A stretch of 64,000 bases of DNA from Pedobacter sp. B4-66 (GTDB lineage Bacteria > Bacteroidota > Bacteroidia > Sphingobacteriales > Sphingobacteriaceae), in assembly GCF_018492665.1 (NCBI RefSeq), contig NZ_JAFVME010000004.1:62001-126000 (forward strand), given 5' to 3'. Under the pieces are notes generated by a model that ran no database searches, had not been told where the DNA came from, and was given only the letters and a program-made list of their open reading frames with translations. The first letter of the stretch is position 1. Each line of letters starts with the position of its first letter. A program made the translations under genes and the position numbers. This document shows, piece by piece, positions 54,204 to 63,949 of this stretch.

Positions 54204-54915
54204 TTTTTAGAGGAACCAAAGCATCTCCGTCCATAACTGGAATAGCTGTACAGAGATTCAACTGCAAACAGAACTGTACATCTTCTTCTATATTTAATTC
54301 AGCTAATCTGTGACTATGAGAAGACTTATGAAGATAAGTCCTCAAATCATCTTTCGCTAGTTGATATAGGTCTTCGGCTGCTACAGAAGAATCGTCAAAA
54401 TGTGTAAACTCCTTACGCAATTCGGCAACTACTGCCCCTGCAAACAAGGTATCTTCCAGATTAAATTTATCTTTCCAGCCGGCACAAAGCAGTAAAACAC
54501 TTTTATCCTGAGTTTTAAGCCAGTTACACAAAGCCTGTAAGTTTAAAAACGAGCCCATCACAACCTGATGAGCTCGTTTTCTTGCCAAATGAAGGGCTTT
54601 TGTACCATTAGTGGTAGTAAGTACTACAGTTCTGCCTCCAACTTTTTCAGTTGTATATGAAAATGGTGAGTTTCCAAAGTCGTATCCTTCAACCACCTGT
54701 CCATCTCGTTCAGCTGCCAATAAAAATCCTTTATCAGAATAATTAAGACAATCTTCAACATTTGCTACCGGTATAATTGCAGTTGCGCCATTATCTATTC
54801 CATATACAATGGACGATGTAGCTCTGAGTACATCAATAACTACTACGATGCTATCTTCAATAGCATACAGATCTAATAATGCGGGCGTTAAACAAACTTC
54901 TATACTTTTGTGCAT
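54187..54915 (-). CDS. comB: 2-phosphosulfolactate phosphatase (ComB family)
   Basis: A 242-residue protein of the ComB family, which dephosphorylates 2-phosphosulfolactate in archaeal coenzyme M synthesis. Motifs: VVVIDVLRATSSIVYGIDNG, LAAERDGQVVEGYDFGNSP and LTTTNGTKAL. Bacteroidota have no coenzyme M; a link to sulfolactate or sulfonate metabolism has been suggested for bacteria, and the true substrate here is not known. It is the last gene of the gcvT-containing operon. Confidence 0.9.
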   Translation of the reverse strand: MHKSIEVCLTPALLDLYAIEDSIVVVIDVLRATSSIVYGIDNGATAIIPVANVEDCLNYSDKGFLLAAERDGQVVEGYDFGNSPFSYTTEKVGGRTVVLTTTNGTKALHLARKRAHQVVMGSFLNLQALCNWLKTQDKSVLLLCAGWKDKFNLEDTLFAGAVVAELRKEFTHFDDSSVAAEDLYQLAKDDLRTYLHKSSHSHRLAELNIEEDVQFCLQLNLCTAIPVMDGDALVPLKTISVL

Positions 54916-54939
54916 TGACAGGATATAAGGATATGGCTT

Positions 54940-56019
54940 TTATTTATAAAAAGGGAACTTAACTACTTTAGCTTTAATTTTATTGTTACGGATATTGATA
55001 AAGATCTCGGTTCCTTCTTTGTCCATACCTTTTGAAATGTAGCCCATTCCAATTGCTTTTTGTAAAGACGGAGCTTGAGTCCCGGATGTAACTTTACCAA
55101 TTACATTACCTTCTGCATCAACGATCTCGTAATCATGACGAGGAATCCCTCTGTCGATCATTTCAAATCCAATTAATTTACGGGTTATTCCAGCTTCTTT
55201 TTGAGCCAATAAAGCATCAGAATTAGTGAATTTCCTAGTGAATTTAGTAATCCATCCTAATCCAGCTTCAATTGGTGAAGTGGTATCATCAATATCATTT
55301 CCATATAAACAGAAACCCATTTCTAAACGTAAAGTATCACGGGCACCTAAACCAATAGGCTTAATATTGAAAGGTTCACCAGCTTCAAAAATTGCGTTCC
55401 AGATTTTCTCAGCATGTTCGTTATCAAAGTAGATTTCGAAACCACCGGCACCCGTATAACCGGTAGCAGAGATTACTACATTATCAACACCTGCAAATGT
55501 ACCTTTAACGAAGTTGTAGTACTCCATAGAAGCAAGATCAACATCTGTTAAATCTTGTAAGGCTTCTGCTGCTTTAGGGCCTTGTATCGCAAGTAAAGAT
55601 GTTTTATCAGAAATATTGTGCATTTCTACACCTTTATCATTGAATTTCTGAATCCAATTCCAATCCTTATCTATGTTAGAAGCATTAACAACCAGCATAT
55701 AGGTTTTTTCATCTATGCGATAAACCAATAAGTCATCAACAATACCTCCATCTTCATTTGGAAGGCAAGAGTATTGCACTTTTCCATCGTAAAGCTTTGA
55801 AGCATCATTGCTGGTAACACGTTGAATTAAATCAAGCGCATTTTCGCCCTTTAAAATAAATTCGCCCATATGGCTAACGTCAAAAACGCCAACACTGTTT
55901 CTAACCACAGCGTGTTCTGCATTTATACCTTCGTATTGAACCGGCATATTGTAACCTGCAAATGGCACCATTTTAGCCCCTAAAGAGATGTGTTTTTCTG
56001 TTAATGCGGTATTCTTCAT
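54940..56019 (-). CDS. gcvT: Aminomethyltransferase (glycine cleavage T protein)
   Basis: A 359-residue folate-dependent enzyme that moves the aminomethyl carbon of glycine from H-protein to tetrahydrofolate. Motifs: [27 protein letters not shown] (with catalytic Asp region), [16 protein letters not shown] and [19 protein letters not shown]. It covers the full family length. gcvH and gcvP are not in this window. It lies 40 bases downstream of the GT4 gene and 24 before comB. Confidence 0.96.
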   Translation of the reverse strand: MKNTALTEKHISLGAKMVPFAGYNMPVQYEGINAEHAVVRNSVGVFDVSHMGEFILKGENALDLIQRVTSNDASKLYDGKVQYSCLPNEDGGIVDDLLVYRIDEKTYMLVVNASNIDKDWNWIQKFNDKGVEMHNISDKTSLLAIQGPKAAEALQDLTDVDLASMEYYNFVKGTFAGVDNVVISATGYTGAGGFEIYFDNEHAEKIWNAIFEAGEPFNIKPIGLGARDTLRLEMGFCLYGNDIDDTTSPIEAGLGWITKFTRKFTNSDALLAQKEAGITRKLIGFEMIDRGIPRHDYEIVDAEGNVIGKVTSGTQAPSLQKAIGMGYISKGMDKEGTEIFINIRNNKIKAKVVKFPFYK

Positions 56020-56059
56020 ATTCTATATCTGTAAAAACGTGGGCAAAGGTATATAAAAT

Positions 56060-57262
56060 TTAAGCACTTACTAACTTTTGGTAGACTTTCAACATCCTTT
56101 TAGAGATCGTAAAAAAGTCGTGATCACGTTCTACTGTTTTCCTTGCATTTTCACCTATTTCACGCCATTTTTTTGGATTAGTGATGCATTGCAGAATAGA
56201 CCTGTAAAACTCATCAGCAGTATTAGCAATAAGAATATCTTTACCATGCTCGCACTTGATTCCCTCGGCTGCCATACTTGTAGCAATAATACATTTACTC
56301 ATGGCCATACCTTCAATAATCTTTACCCTCATTCCACTACCAGACAAGAGCGGAACTATCATAATCGCTTTAGAATTTATAAACTCTACGGCGTCAAAAA
56401 TTTCACCTTCTACTACCAGATTTTCGGAATCATATTCAAAAAATTCTCTAGGCATGTTCTTTCCCGCAATATAGAAACGCAACTCGCTGCTTAGCTTTTC
56501 TATATCCGGCCATATTTCATCTAGAAACCACTCCAATCCTTCTTTATTTGGTCGCCAATCCATTGCCCCCAAATGAAACAATGTCGGGAAGCTGGTTTTC
56601 GAAGGATCAGTAACATATTTTTCAAAATCAAGTGCCACAGGAAAAACGTCAAGAGCAGTTTCGCAACCGAATCGAAGAATGCTTTGTCTGTCCTGTTCAC
56701 TTATGGCAAACACCTGATGAAACCTGTTCATTTGCTCGGTTTCATAAACTTTTAACCGGCGTGCAAGAAACTGTAAATATCTGCGTCGGGGCGTAAACTT
56801 TTCAGTTCTGGCAATGCGCTCCCAAACATCAAACTCAATATTATGTGCTCGGTAAACTACTTTAGCTTTACTATTTTCCTTAACAACATCTAAATATGGC
56901 ACTACAAAAAGCCCCTCAAATTGAATAATATCAAATTCAGTTTCCTTTAAAATCTCTTCAAGAAGTTTAGCCGCATCATCATCAAAATACCTCGAAACGT
57001 TATAAGATTCATTAGAGAAAATATTAAATAACGCCCCCCAGATATTTACTTCAGTATCCAAACTAAAGGAATGAAATTTTATACCGTCAAAAACGGGATC
57101 ATAGATGTCATCAACATCAATTCTATGCTTATTAGTGTTAATACTAAATAGGGTAATTTCTACACCAAGCTGTAGCAACCCCTTAATAGTGTTATAAACT
57201 ACTATTGGATATCCGCTGTTTGGCGGAAAAGGGACCCTATTTGTAAGAATTAATATTTTCAA
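56060..57262 (-). CDS. Glycosyltransferase, GT4-like (GT-B fold)
   Basis: A 400-residue GT-B enzyme. The N-terminal acceptor domain begins MKILILTNRVPFPPNSGYPI. The C-terminal donor domain contains FHLGAMDWRPNKEGLEWFL, NLVVEGEIFDAVEFI and MIVPLLSGSGMRVKIIEGMA, the usual E-x7-E-like region (IIEGMAMSKCIIAT). Activated sugar and acceptor are unknown; polysaccharide or glycolipid synthesis is likely. It is between rnhB (18 bases) and gcvT (40 bases) on the same strand. Confidence 0.9.
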   Translation of the reverse strand: MKILILTNRVPFPPNSGYPIVVYNTIKGLLQLGVEITLFSINTNKHRIDVDDIYDPVFDGIKFHSFSLDTEVNIWGALFNIFSNESYNVSRYFDDDAAKLLEEILKETEFDIIQFEGLFVVPYLDVVKENSKAKVVYRAHNIEFDVWERIARTEKFTPRRRYLQFLARRLKVYETEQMNRFHQVFAISEQDRQSILRFGCETALDVFPVALDFEKYVTDPSKTSFPTLFHLGAMDWRPNKEGLEWFLDEIWPDIEKLSSELRFYIAGKNMPREFFEYDSENLVVEGEIFDAVEFINSKAIMIVPLLSGSGMRVKIIEGMAMSKCIIATSMAAEGIKCEHGKDILIANTADEFYRSILQCITNPKKWREIGENARKTVERDHDFFTISKRMLKVYQKLVSA

Positions 57263-57280
57263 ATCATGTGAAAATACTAA

Positions 57281-57892
57281 TTATCCTTCGTTTTCAGAAA
57301 ACAGAGCCAGCTGTGGGTTACTAATTGTGAAAGTTTTACGATGAAATGGCGACAAACCATGTTTTAAAGCGGCCGACCTATGTACTATTGTAGGATAGCC
57401 CTTATTCTGTTGCCACTGATAATGAGGATACTGTAAAGATATATTCTCCATAAACTCATCTCTATGTGTTTTAGCAAGAATAGAGGCAGCTGCGATATTT
57501 AAATACTTACCATCCCCCTTAACAATGCAAGTATGAGGGATATTTGGATATGCTTTAAAGCGATTTCCATCAATACTCAGATATTTTGGCTGCACGGTTA
57601 ACTTTTCTACTGCCCTATGCATAGCCAGAAAGGAAGCATTTAAGATATTAATATTGTCAATCTCCAGATTATCAACTTCAGCTACCGCCCAGGCAATTGC
57701 TTCCTTCTCTATAATCACTCTTAAATTGCAGCGCTGTTTATGGGTAAGCTTTTTAGAATCAGTTAACTCACCTGCAATAAAATCGGGAGGCAAAATAACA
57801 GCAGCAGCAAATACAGGCCCTGCCAAACAACCCCTACCGGCCTCATCACATCCGGCTTCTAATAATTCATTCTGATAACTGTTCAATAACAT
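57281..57892 (-). CDS. rnhB: Ribonuclease HII
   Basis: A 203-residue nuclease that removes ribonucleotides from DNA:RNA duplexes. The first active-site motif is AGCDEAGRGCLAGPV (Asp and Glu). The third Asp is in SIDGNRF and the last in AKTHRDEFM. It has usual length. Position: 33 bases after the permease gene and 18 before the GT4 gene. Confidence 0.95.
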   Translation of the reverse strand: MLLNSYQNELLEAGCDEAGRGCLAGPVFAAAVILPPDFIAGELTDSKKLTHKQRCNLRVIIEKEAIAWAVAEVDNLEIDNINILNASFLAMHRAVEKLTVQPKYLSIDGNRFKAYPNIPHTCIVKGDGKYLNIAAASILAKTHRDEFMENISLQYPHYQWQQNKGYPTIVHRSAALKHGLSPFHRKTFTISNPQLALFSENEG

Positions 57893-57925
57893 ATTACAAC
57901 AAAGTTAGCAAATTTAAAAGGTTCA

Positions 57926-59017
57926 CTATACTGAGATGTTTTGCGACTTTACATCAAATGCATCTCTCAGTCCAATTGCCAATAAATTAAATGCGTAAAC
58001 GGTAAGCATAATTGCAAGTCCGGGTAAAATGGCCAGGTATGCTGCATCCATAATTATGTATCCATAATGTTCTTTAATCATACCTCCCCAGCTCGGCATT
58101 GGTGGCTGTGCACCAAACCCGAAAAAGCTCAATCCAGATTCCAAAAGTATTGCTGAAGCAAAATTTGCTGAGGCAACAACCAATATGGGGCCGGCAATGT
58201 TAGGTAAGATATGTTTTATGATGATTCTTGGAGAAGAATAACCAAGCGCTTTTGAGGCTTCTATAAACTCAACTTCTTTTAATGCCAGCACTTGTCCTCG
58301 AACCAAACGGGCCACATCAACCCAGGTGGACAAACCAACAGCGATAAATATTTGCCAGAAGCCTTTACCTAGTGCAAAGGAAATTGCAATAACCAAAAGC
58401 ACGGATGGCAACGACCAAATTACATTCATAAACCAGCTAATAGCCGCATCAGTTTTACCCCCAAAATAGCCGGCCAATGCGCCTAAACTAACCCCAATAA
58501 AAAGAGAAATGAGGACAGCCATTAATCCAACAGATAAAGAAACTCGGATTCCAAGGATAAGTCTACTGAGCAAATCACGACCATAAACATCTGTCCCCAG
58601 CCAAAAGGTTTGCCTGTAGTGATTATCTCCTTTAAGCAAAGGAAAGCTTATTTCCTCACCCTGTTCATCATCCCCAATATATGCTCTTGCATAAACCTTT
58701 CCCTGATCTTCACGATAAGAAGTAATAGGTATACTTTTAAAATTAGCAGCCTGACCATAGAGCATCTTTTGAAAAAAGTTAACCTGCTTTATGTTTTTAC
58801 TTCTGCTGATGATTAAAAAGTCAAAAGACCTTCCCGGTTTCTTATTGGTAAGTTGAAGATGCATGGTATTGGCATTCGGGGTTTGATCAGGAGTAATTGC
58901 GAAACCCAGAATCCCTAAAAGAATAAGCATGATGATAAATAATAACCCTCCCAAAGCCAGTTTATTTTTTCTAAACCGTCTCCAGACTTTTCGTGAAGGG
59001 CTATTACTTATTTCCAC
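57926..59017 (-). CDS. OppC-like ABC transporter permease
   Basis: A 363-residue permease of the dipeptide/oligopeptide importer class. The first helix (about 18-40) is followed by an enlarged periplasmic insert (50-140), then five helices with the EAA loop region ASKALGYSSPRIIIKHILPN (about 255-275). It has the GTG start codon, which shares its G with the TAG stop of the GT2 gene. OppB, OppD and OppF partners are not encoded in the window, so it must work with subunits encoded elsewhere. The insert is longer than in classical OppC. Confidence 0.87.
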   Translation of the reverse strand: MEISNSPSRKVWRRFRKNKLALGGLLFIIMLILLGILGFAITPDQTPNANTMHLQLTNKKPGRSFDFLIISRSKNIKQVNFFQKMLYGQAANFKSIPITSYREDQGKVYARAYIGDDEQGEEISFPLLKGDNHYRQTFWLGTDVYGRDLLSRLILGIRVSLSVGLMAVLISLFIGVSLGALAGYFGGKTDAAISWFMNVIWSLPSVLLVIAISFALGKGFWQIFIAVGLSTWVDVARLVRGQVLALKEVEFIEASKALGYSSPRIIIKHILPNIAGPILVVASANFASAILLESGLSFFGFGAQPPMPSWGGMIKEHYGYIIMDAAYLAILPGLAIMLTVYAFNLLAIGLRDAFDVKSQNISV

Positions 59018-60153
59018 TATTTTACCATTCTTCCTTTCCAGTTATATTTCCCGGAGTTGCCGGCAATACCAATGTAAACGATATAAATCATATGCAATAT
59101 GTTGAGAACCGGTAGCAGAATCAATAGTTTGCGCCTTTTAGCAAAACCAGTCACATCATATAAAAATAAGAATTCGACTATAATTTTTGCTAATATCTGG
59201 AAGATGGCAAGTTTAAAATAGAACCCTATGAACAAACCAACACCTAGGTTCATCAGTATACTTAGATTAAACAACCAAATGCAAACACCTAAAACTATAA
59301 TAGATTTGTTTTTATACCTGGTGCTTTTTGAAGCCCAACGTTTCCGCTGCTGAATAAATTCCTTCAAAGTAGATTTTGCATGGGTATAAACAATGGCATC
59401 CTCGTTTTTTAAAAATCCAATATTGTTATTATATCTGGCTGCTATTTTATGCAAAAGCAATTCATCATCTCCCGAAGCTAAGTCATCAATTCCCTTAAAG
59501 CCCCCAACTTCATAAAAAGCTTCCTTTTCATAAGCCAGATTGGCTCCATTACAAGTAGAGGGTTGTTTATTCCCTATTGTTGATGCCCCTAAACCTATAA
59601 GGTAAAGAAACTCCAGCGATTGTGCACGCTCAAAGAAACTTCTCTCCTGAAAATAAGCAACCGGAGAGGAAATCATTTTATAATCACCAGCTTCATAAAA
59701 CTGAACAACCGTATTTAGCCATTCGGGTCCCATTCTGCAATCAGCATCTGTAGTGATGATTAAAGTACCGCTTGATTGTCTTATCGCAGTTTGTATCGCC
59801 TTCTTTTTATAAGAGTTTAATGGCTGATCTTCATTAAGACAAATTAGTTTTACCCCCCTATCTGCATACGAACCTATAATTTTAGCAGTGTCATCTGTCG
59901 AATGATCATCTATAAAAATGATTTCTGTAAGGGCTTTACTATAATTTTGTTCAAGCAGATCTTCTATTGTTTTAGAAATATTTGTTTCCTCATTACGTGC
60001 AGCCACCAAAATAGATACTTTAGTTTTCCCTTCACCTTCCGAAGTCTTAAAATAAACTAGACTGTGCCATCCTTTTATAAAGGCAATAACTACTATTACA
60101 TATAAAATAGTCAAAAAAGAGGAGAGGTAACTAACTGCGCTGAATATTTCCAA
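59017..60153 (-). CDS. Membrane glycosyltransferase family 2
   Basis: A 378-residue GT-A enzyme. An N-terminal helix (about 7-27) precedes the catalytic domain with VSILVAARNEETNI, IFIDDHSTDDT, the DXD-like TTDADCRMG, ASGDDELLLHK and the acceptor motif QQRKRWASKSTRY. Three C-terminal helices follow. It is of the processive-type layout (QxxRW). It starts 23 bases inside the flippase-like gene, so the pair is probably coupled and may make and move a glycolipid. Confidence 0.92.
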   Translation of the reverse strand: MEIFSAVSYLSSFLTILYVIVVIAFIKGWHSLVYFKTSEGEGKTKVSILVAARNEETNISKTIEDLLEQNYSKALTEIIFIDDHSTDDTAKIIGSYADRGVKLICLNEDQPLNSYKKKAIQTAIRQSSGTLIITTDADCRMGPEWLNTVVQFYEAGDYKMISSPVAYFQERSFFERAQSLEFLYLIGLGASTIGNKQPSTCNGANLAYEKEAFYEVGGFKGIDDLASGDDELLLHKIAARYNNNIGFLKNEDAIVYTHAKSTLKEFIQQRKRWASKSTRYKNKSIIVLGVCIWLFNLSILMNLGVGLFIGFYFKLAIFQILAKIIVEFLFLYDVTGFAKRRKLLILLPVLNILHMIYIVYIGIAGNSGKYNWKGRMVK

Positions 60154-61132
60154 AGAAATTAAGTTTAAAAACGAAATAAGTGCCTAATATAGCAGGAATT
60201 ATAATATTTATTAACCAGATACTAGCTGTACAAGCTATAACTGCGACATTCTGATCTGTTATTGAACTAAAAAAGTACGATGCAGTAACACTTCTAACTC
60301 CAATATCAAAAAGATCAAGCGAAGGTAAGGTAGATTGAACAAAAAATAGAATACTTACCATCATCAAAATATCCAAATAGTGTAATTCTGGTATCAACCA
60401 ATAAAAAAGGATAAAATATTGCGTACTAAATACAACGTACCTTGCCAAGCAAAACAAAAGTATATTTAATAATTCCTTTTTCTGATAACGTGCAAGAATG
60501 CTATAGAATTTTTTGTATTTACGTGTAAAACGCATGGAAACCAAAATTCCGTTTAACCATTTTATATTAAAATAGAAAATAATAAAAAACAAGCAAAACA
60601 TTGTAGAAAGGATTACCAGAGCATAAAATAAGCGATAATCTATATTGACAAATTTGTAAATGAATACGCATAATGCAATGGCACCGAATACATTGGTAAG
60701 CACCATTTGACCAATATTTCCGACTGCCATGGCCACCACTCCCACAATCCTTCTTTTGGGCGATAAAAAGAAAACCCGGCCACCATATTCCCCAATTCTA
60801 TTAGGTGTAAAAACTGCCCATGTTAAACCACAAAATACGGACTCAATAGATCTCCAGACGCTAATTTTCTCTACTCCTGAAATTAATCTTCTCCACTTTA
60901 AAGCCTCCAGGCCCCAGTTCAAAAACATGAGTGCAACAACCGTAGTCATAACCAAAATGATTTCTGACTGAGGAATTTGTTGTAACAGACTTCTAAATGA
61001 GCTTAAATTCTCATTATCTGACAGTTTGTTATAAATGATCCAAAAGGCAAATACAACAATTGCTGTTTTTATGAAGTAAGAAAGTAGTTTTTTGTACTGT
61101 GATGTCAACTTTTTTGTATTTACTATCTGCAA
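60131..61132 (-). CDS. Lysylphosphatidylglycerol synthase TM-like / YbhN-type flippase
   Basis: A 333-residue membrane protein with about eight helices of the LPG_synthase_TM (UPF0104/YbhN) family. Conserved motif: AVFTPNRIGEYGGRVFFLS (about residues 114-132). Stand-alone members lack the aminoacyl-transfer domain and are thought to move lipid-linked compounds. It starts with a TTG at 61132 that lies inside a -7-like CATATTTG; a TTG at 61108 is the alternative. It is only 19 bases from divergent ruvC and heads a seven-gene run ending with comB. Confidence 0.82.
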   Translation of the reverse strand: MQIVNTKKLTSQYKKLLSYFIKTAIVVFAFWIIYNKLSDNENLSSFRSLLQQIPQSEIILVMTTVVALMFLNWGLEALKWRRLISGVEKISVWRSIESVFCGLTWAVFTPNRIGEYGGRVFFLSPKRRIVGVVAMAVGNIGQMVLTNVFGAIALCVFIYKFVNIDYRLFYALVILSTMFCLFFIIFYFNIKWLNGILVSMRFTRKYKKFYSILARYQKKELLNILLFCLARYVVFSTQYFILFYWLIPELHYLDILMMVSILFFVQSTLPSLDLFDIGVRSVTASYFFSSITDQNVAVIACTASIWLINIIIPAILGTYFVFKLNFFGNIQRS

Positions 61133-61151
61133 ATATGCTTAATATTGTTCT

Positions 61152-61718
61152 ATGTTGGCTGAAAAAAAGGAAAGGGTGATTATGGGTATAGACCCGGGAA
61201 CTTCAATAATGGGCTACGGAGTAGTACTGGAGAAGGGAAGTAAAATTGAATTAGTTACCATGGGGATAGTGAGGATGGATCATATGGATGACCACTTTTT
61301 GAAGCTTCAGCGTATTTTTGAAAAGACAATAACACTTTTGGATGAATTTAAACCCGATTTCCTGGCACTTGAAGCTCCTTTTTATGGGAAAAACATTCAG
61401 GTGATGCTAAAATTGGGTCGTGCGCAAGGTGTAGCAATGGCAGCGGCCCTGTCCAGAAATATTCCGATTACAGAATATGCACCCCGAAAAGTTAAGCAGT
61501 CTATAACAGGAAGCGGAAATGCCAGCAAAGAACAAGTAGCGGCCATGTTGCAACGATTGTTAAATTTTAAGGAAACACCCGAATTTCTGGATGCTACCGA
61601 TGGATTAGCTGTTGCTGTTTGCCATTCATTTCAGAAGGTAAGCACCAGCGGAGCAGGCAAATCCTACTCCGGTTGGGAAGCGTTTGCTAAAGACAATAAA
61701 AAGCGCCTTAAGCAGTAA
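61152..61718 (+). CDS. ruvC: Crossover junction endodeoxyribonuclease RuvC
   Basis: A 188-residue Holliday junction resolvase. Active-site residues: Asp in IMGIDPGTSIMGYG, Glu in FLALEAPFYGKN, and the DxxD pair in FLDATDGLAVAVCH. It shows the usual length for Bacteroidota RuvC. The gene is convergent with the DUF4349 gene, one base apart. Its divergent neighbour starts 19 bases away, so the two promoters must overlap coding sequence. Confidence 0.96.
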   Translation: MLAEKKERVIMGIDPGTSIMGYGVVLEKGSKIELVTMGIVRMDHMDDHFLKLQRIFEKTITLLDEFKPDFLALEAPFYGKNIQVMLKLGRAQGVAMAAALSRNIPITEYAPRKVKQSITGSGNASKEQVAAMLQRLLNFKETPEFLDATDGLAVAVCHSFQKVSTSGAGKSYSGWEAFAKDNKKRLKQ

Positions 61719-61719
61719 C

Positions 61720-62571
61720 TTAATTAGCGTTTGCTACTTTTCTTTTTCGGTAGTATTTAAAGCTGAAGTATGCAGCTACCCCAATTAATATCCATACCCA
61801 TAAGTTCATTGCAACGAGTATAAATTCTTTAAAAATATACCATCCATTTTGAAAGCTTAGTCCTAATCTGGTAAAGAAATTTGGTCGGTAACTATACAAA
61901 TCATCATTTCCAACTAGAAGGCTCTTAACCGTGTTGTCCTGATAAAAATTAAGTGTAATTGTGCTATACTGAACCTTACTATCAATCATCAGATTTTCAA
62001 TCTTTTTATCTACGTAATCATCCTTAAGAGATAGGGAGGTTTCAACATTATTGCTTTTCTTATTGGCATGCTTGTTAAGCTGATCCACGGCCTCAACTCT
62101 ATTCTGATTCTTTAGTTTGTTGCTTAAATAAACAATACTCTGATCATCCATTTTCAGTGATTGCTGGTCAATAAATACGGCCATCTTTGCCACTTTATTT
62201 GTAAACTCATCCAGTTTTTCTGATGGAACTTTTGCTATTATTAATCCTTCAGTCCGATAAGAAGTAAGTTCTAGTAATGAATCCGTCGAATACTTTACCT
62301 TTTCAGTTTGCTGGATATTACTTTGCACAGTAAACTCTGCAACGGTTCCTCCTTCTGCTTTGATTGCCGAGCTTAACTTCTCTTTCGTATTCTGAACGTC
62401 CTTAACCCTGAAACGCATATCTGCTGTCTTGATAATTTTCTCACTTAAAAGTGAGTCTGTTGTTTCAAGATTGGCTGCAGTTCCATCTGAATTTTCTAAA
62501 TTAGATTCTCTTTTTGAATTACACGAGAACATAGCTATTGTGAATACACAATAAATTAAATATTTTTTCAT
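61720..62571 (-). CDS. DUF4349-domain lipoprotein
   Basis: A 283-residue lipoprotein with lipobox FSC (Cys17). The DUF4349 domain (about 40-270) contains a periplasmic part with a coiled-coil segment (VYLSNKLKNQNRVEAVDQLN), and ends in a membrane helix (VAMNLWVWILIGVAAYFSF) with a basic tail. Such proteins resemble the extracytoplasmic anchor of anti-sigma-like systems, but no sigma factor is nearby. Function unknown. The gap 62572-62740 includes the terminator of the next gene. Confidence 0.85.
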   Translation of the reverse strand: MKKYLIYCVFTIAMFSCNSKRESNLENSDGTAANLETTDSLLSEKIIKTADMRFRVKDVQNTKEKLSSAIKAEGGTVAEFTVQSNIQQTEKVKYSTDSLLELTSYRTEGLIIAKVPSEKLDEFTNKVAKMAVFIDQQSLKMDDQSIVYLSNKLKNQNRVEAVDQLNKHANKKSNNVETSLSLKDDYVDKKIENLMIDSKVQYSTITLNFYQDNTVKSLLVGNDDLYSYRPNFFTRLGLSFQNGWYIFKEFILVAMNLWVWILIGVAAYFSFKYYRKRKVANAN

Positions 62572-62682
62572 AATATTAATAGATAGCTTTTTCTCTTAAT
62601 ACAAAATATCAAATTAGGTAACCTTAAAATTCCAGCAAATAAGGTCAAGTGCACTTTAATCCATATAAATGTTACAAAAAAA

Positions 62683-62716
62683 AACGTCCTCACTAGCATT
62701 TGCTAATGAGGACGTT
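62683..62716 (-). terminator. Terminator downstream of the atp end
   Basis: AACGTCCTCA (62683-62692) pairs with TGAGGACGTT (62707-62716), with an inner AGCA/TGCT; on the minus strand a run of T follows. It closes the transcript of the small membrane protein gene and probably the atp genes. Confidence 0.85.
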
Positions 62717-62740
62717 CCTAAAAAACTTATGTTTTAAATA

Positions 62741-62956
62741 CTATGCGTCTAGTATTTTAAATACACCTTTACAAGCGATTACAGATCCTACACCCAAGAT
62801 TGCCCAAGAGATAATAGAAAGTGTGGTAGAGTCACCAGCAAAGCGTAAAAAAACGCCTAAAATACCAACTAAAACCCCAATGGTTATCAATTTATAAATT
62901 GACGTATCATTAGCCCTTTTCATGCTTTCTGTATTGTGCTTTGGTGTCTGTTCCAT
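62741..62956 (-). CDS. Small two-TM membrane protein
   Basis: A 71-residue protein with a polar N-terminus (about 20 residues) and two hydrophobic helices (about 22-38 and 47-66). It lies 84 bases downstream of atpG on the same strand, and a terminator follows. It is not an F0 subunit that I recognise. Conserved small proteins of this kind are known after atpG in related species only by recall, so the functional link is open. Confidence 0.6.
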   Translation of the reverse strand: MEQTPKHNTESMKRANDTSIYKLITIGVLVGILGVFLRFAGDSTTLSIISWAILGVGSVIACKGVFKILDA

Positions 62957-63040
62957 TCTACTGTTTTTATTTACTGCGCAAAAATAATATTTTTTAAACT
63001 AATACAGCATATTACGCTGATCTTTTTATATCACTCAATT

Positions 63041-63922
63041 CTATCCGTTTAAAGCAGCTGCACCACTTACAATCTCTGTAAGCTCAGTGGTAATTGCAGC
63101 CTGACGAGCTTGATTGTATGAAAGTTTTAAGGCTTTCAACAAGTCACCGGCATTTTCAGTTGCTTTATCCATTGAAGTCATACGGGCACCATGCTCTGAA
63201 GCATGAGAATCCAATACTGCTTTGTACAATTGAATCTTAATTGACTTAGGTATTAACTGCTCAACTATTTCCTCCTGTGAAGGCTCTAAAATATAGTCTA
63301 CATTAGAAGATTTCTCTTCTGCAGCATCCTGTCCACTAGTTAATGGAATTAGTTGTTCTGTCGTTAAAATTTGAACAGCAGCATTTTTAAATCTGTTGTA
63401 TACCAATTCAACTCTATCATAATCGCCTTTAGCAAAGCCTGCCATGATAGTATCAGTGATTTTGGTTACATTTTCGAAAGTAAGATCAGCATATACTTCG
63501 TTATTGTTTCCAATTACGCTGTAGTTGCGTTTCTCGTAGAAATCCTGAGCTTTCTTACCGATAGCAACTATACTTACATTACCATTTTTAAACTGTTCGC
63601 TATACTTATCGGCAATTAAATTATTAGTAGCTTTAATTACGTTCATATTAAACGCACCAGCTAAACCACGGTTAGAAGAAACCACAATGATCAAAACCTT
63701 ATTAGGTTCACGCTCTTGTATAAAAGGTGACGATGATCCTTCTAAACTTGCAGAAAGATTTCCTAAGATCTCTTTTAGCTTGGTAGCATAAGGACGTAAC
63801 TGTATGATAGCATTAGTTGCACGCTTCAACTTCGCAGCCGAAACCATTTTCATGGCTTTGGTAATCTGCTGAGTAGATTGTACCGATGCTATTCGAATTC
63901 TTACTTCTTTTAAATTAGCCAT
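63041..63922 (-). CDS. atpG: ATP synthase F1 subunit gamma
   Basis: A 293-residue rotor subunit. N-terminal helix: MANLKEVRIRIASVQSTQQITKAMKMVSA. Central part: VSSNRGLAGAFNMNVIK. C-terminal helix: ASEHGARMTSMDKATENAGD and LSYNQARQAAITTEL. All are signatures of F-type gamma. It follows atpA by 27 bases in the usual order of this phylum. Confidence 0.97.
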   Translation of the reverse strand: MANLKEVRIRIASVQSTQQITKAMKMVSAAKLKRATNAIIQLRPYATKLKEILGNLSASLEGSSSPFIQEREPNKVLIIVVSSNRGLAGAFNMNVIKATNNLIADKYSEQFKNGNVSIVAIGKKAQDFYEKRNYSVIGNNNEVYADLTFENVTKITDTIMAGFAKGDYDRVELVYNRFKNAAVQILTTEQLIPLTSGQDAAEEKSSNVDYILEPSQEEIVEQLIPKSIKIQLYKAVLDSHASEHGARMTSMDKATENAGDLLKALKLSYNQARQAAITTELTEIVSGAAALNG

Positions 63923-63949
63923 TCTTCTTTATCTTCAGTTCAGCTTTTA

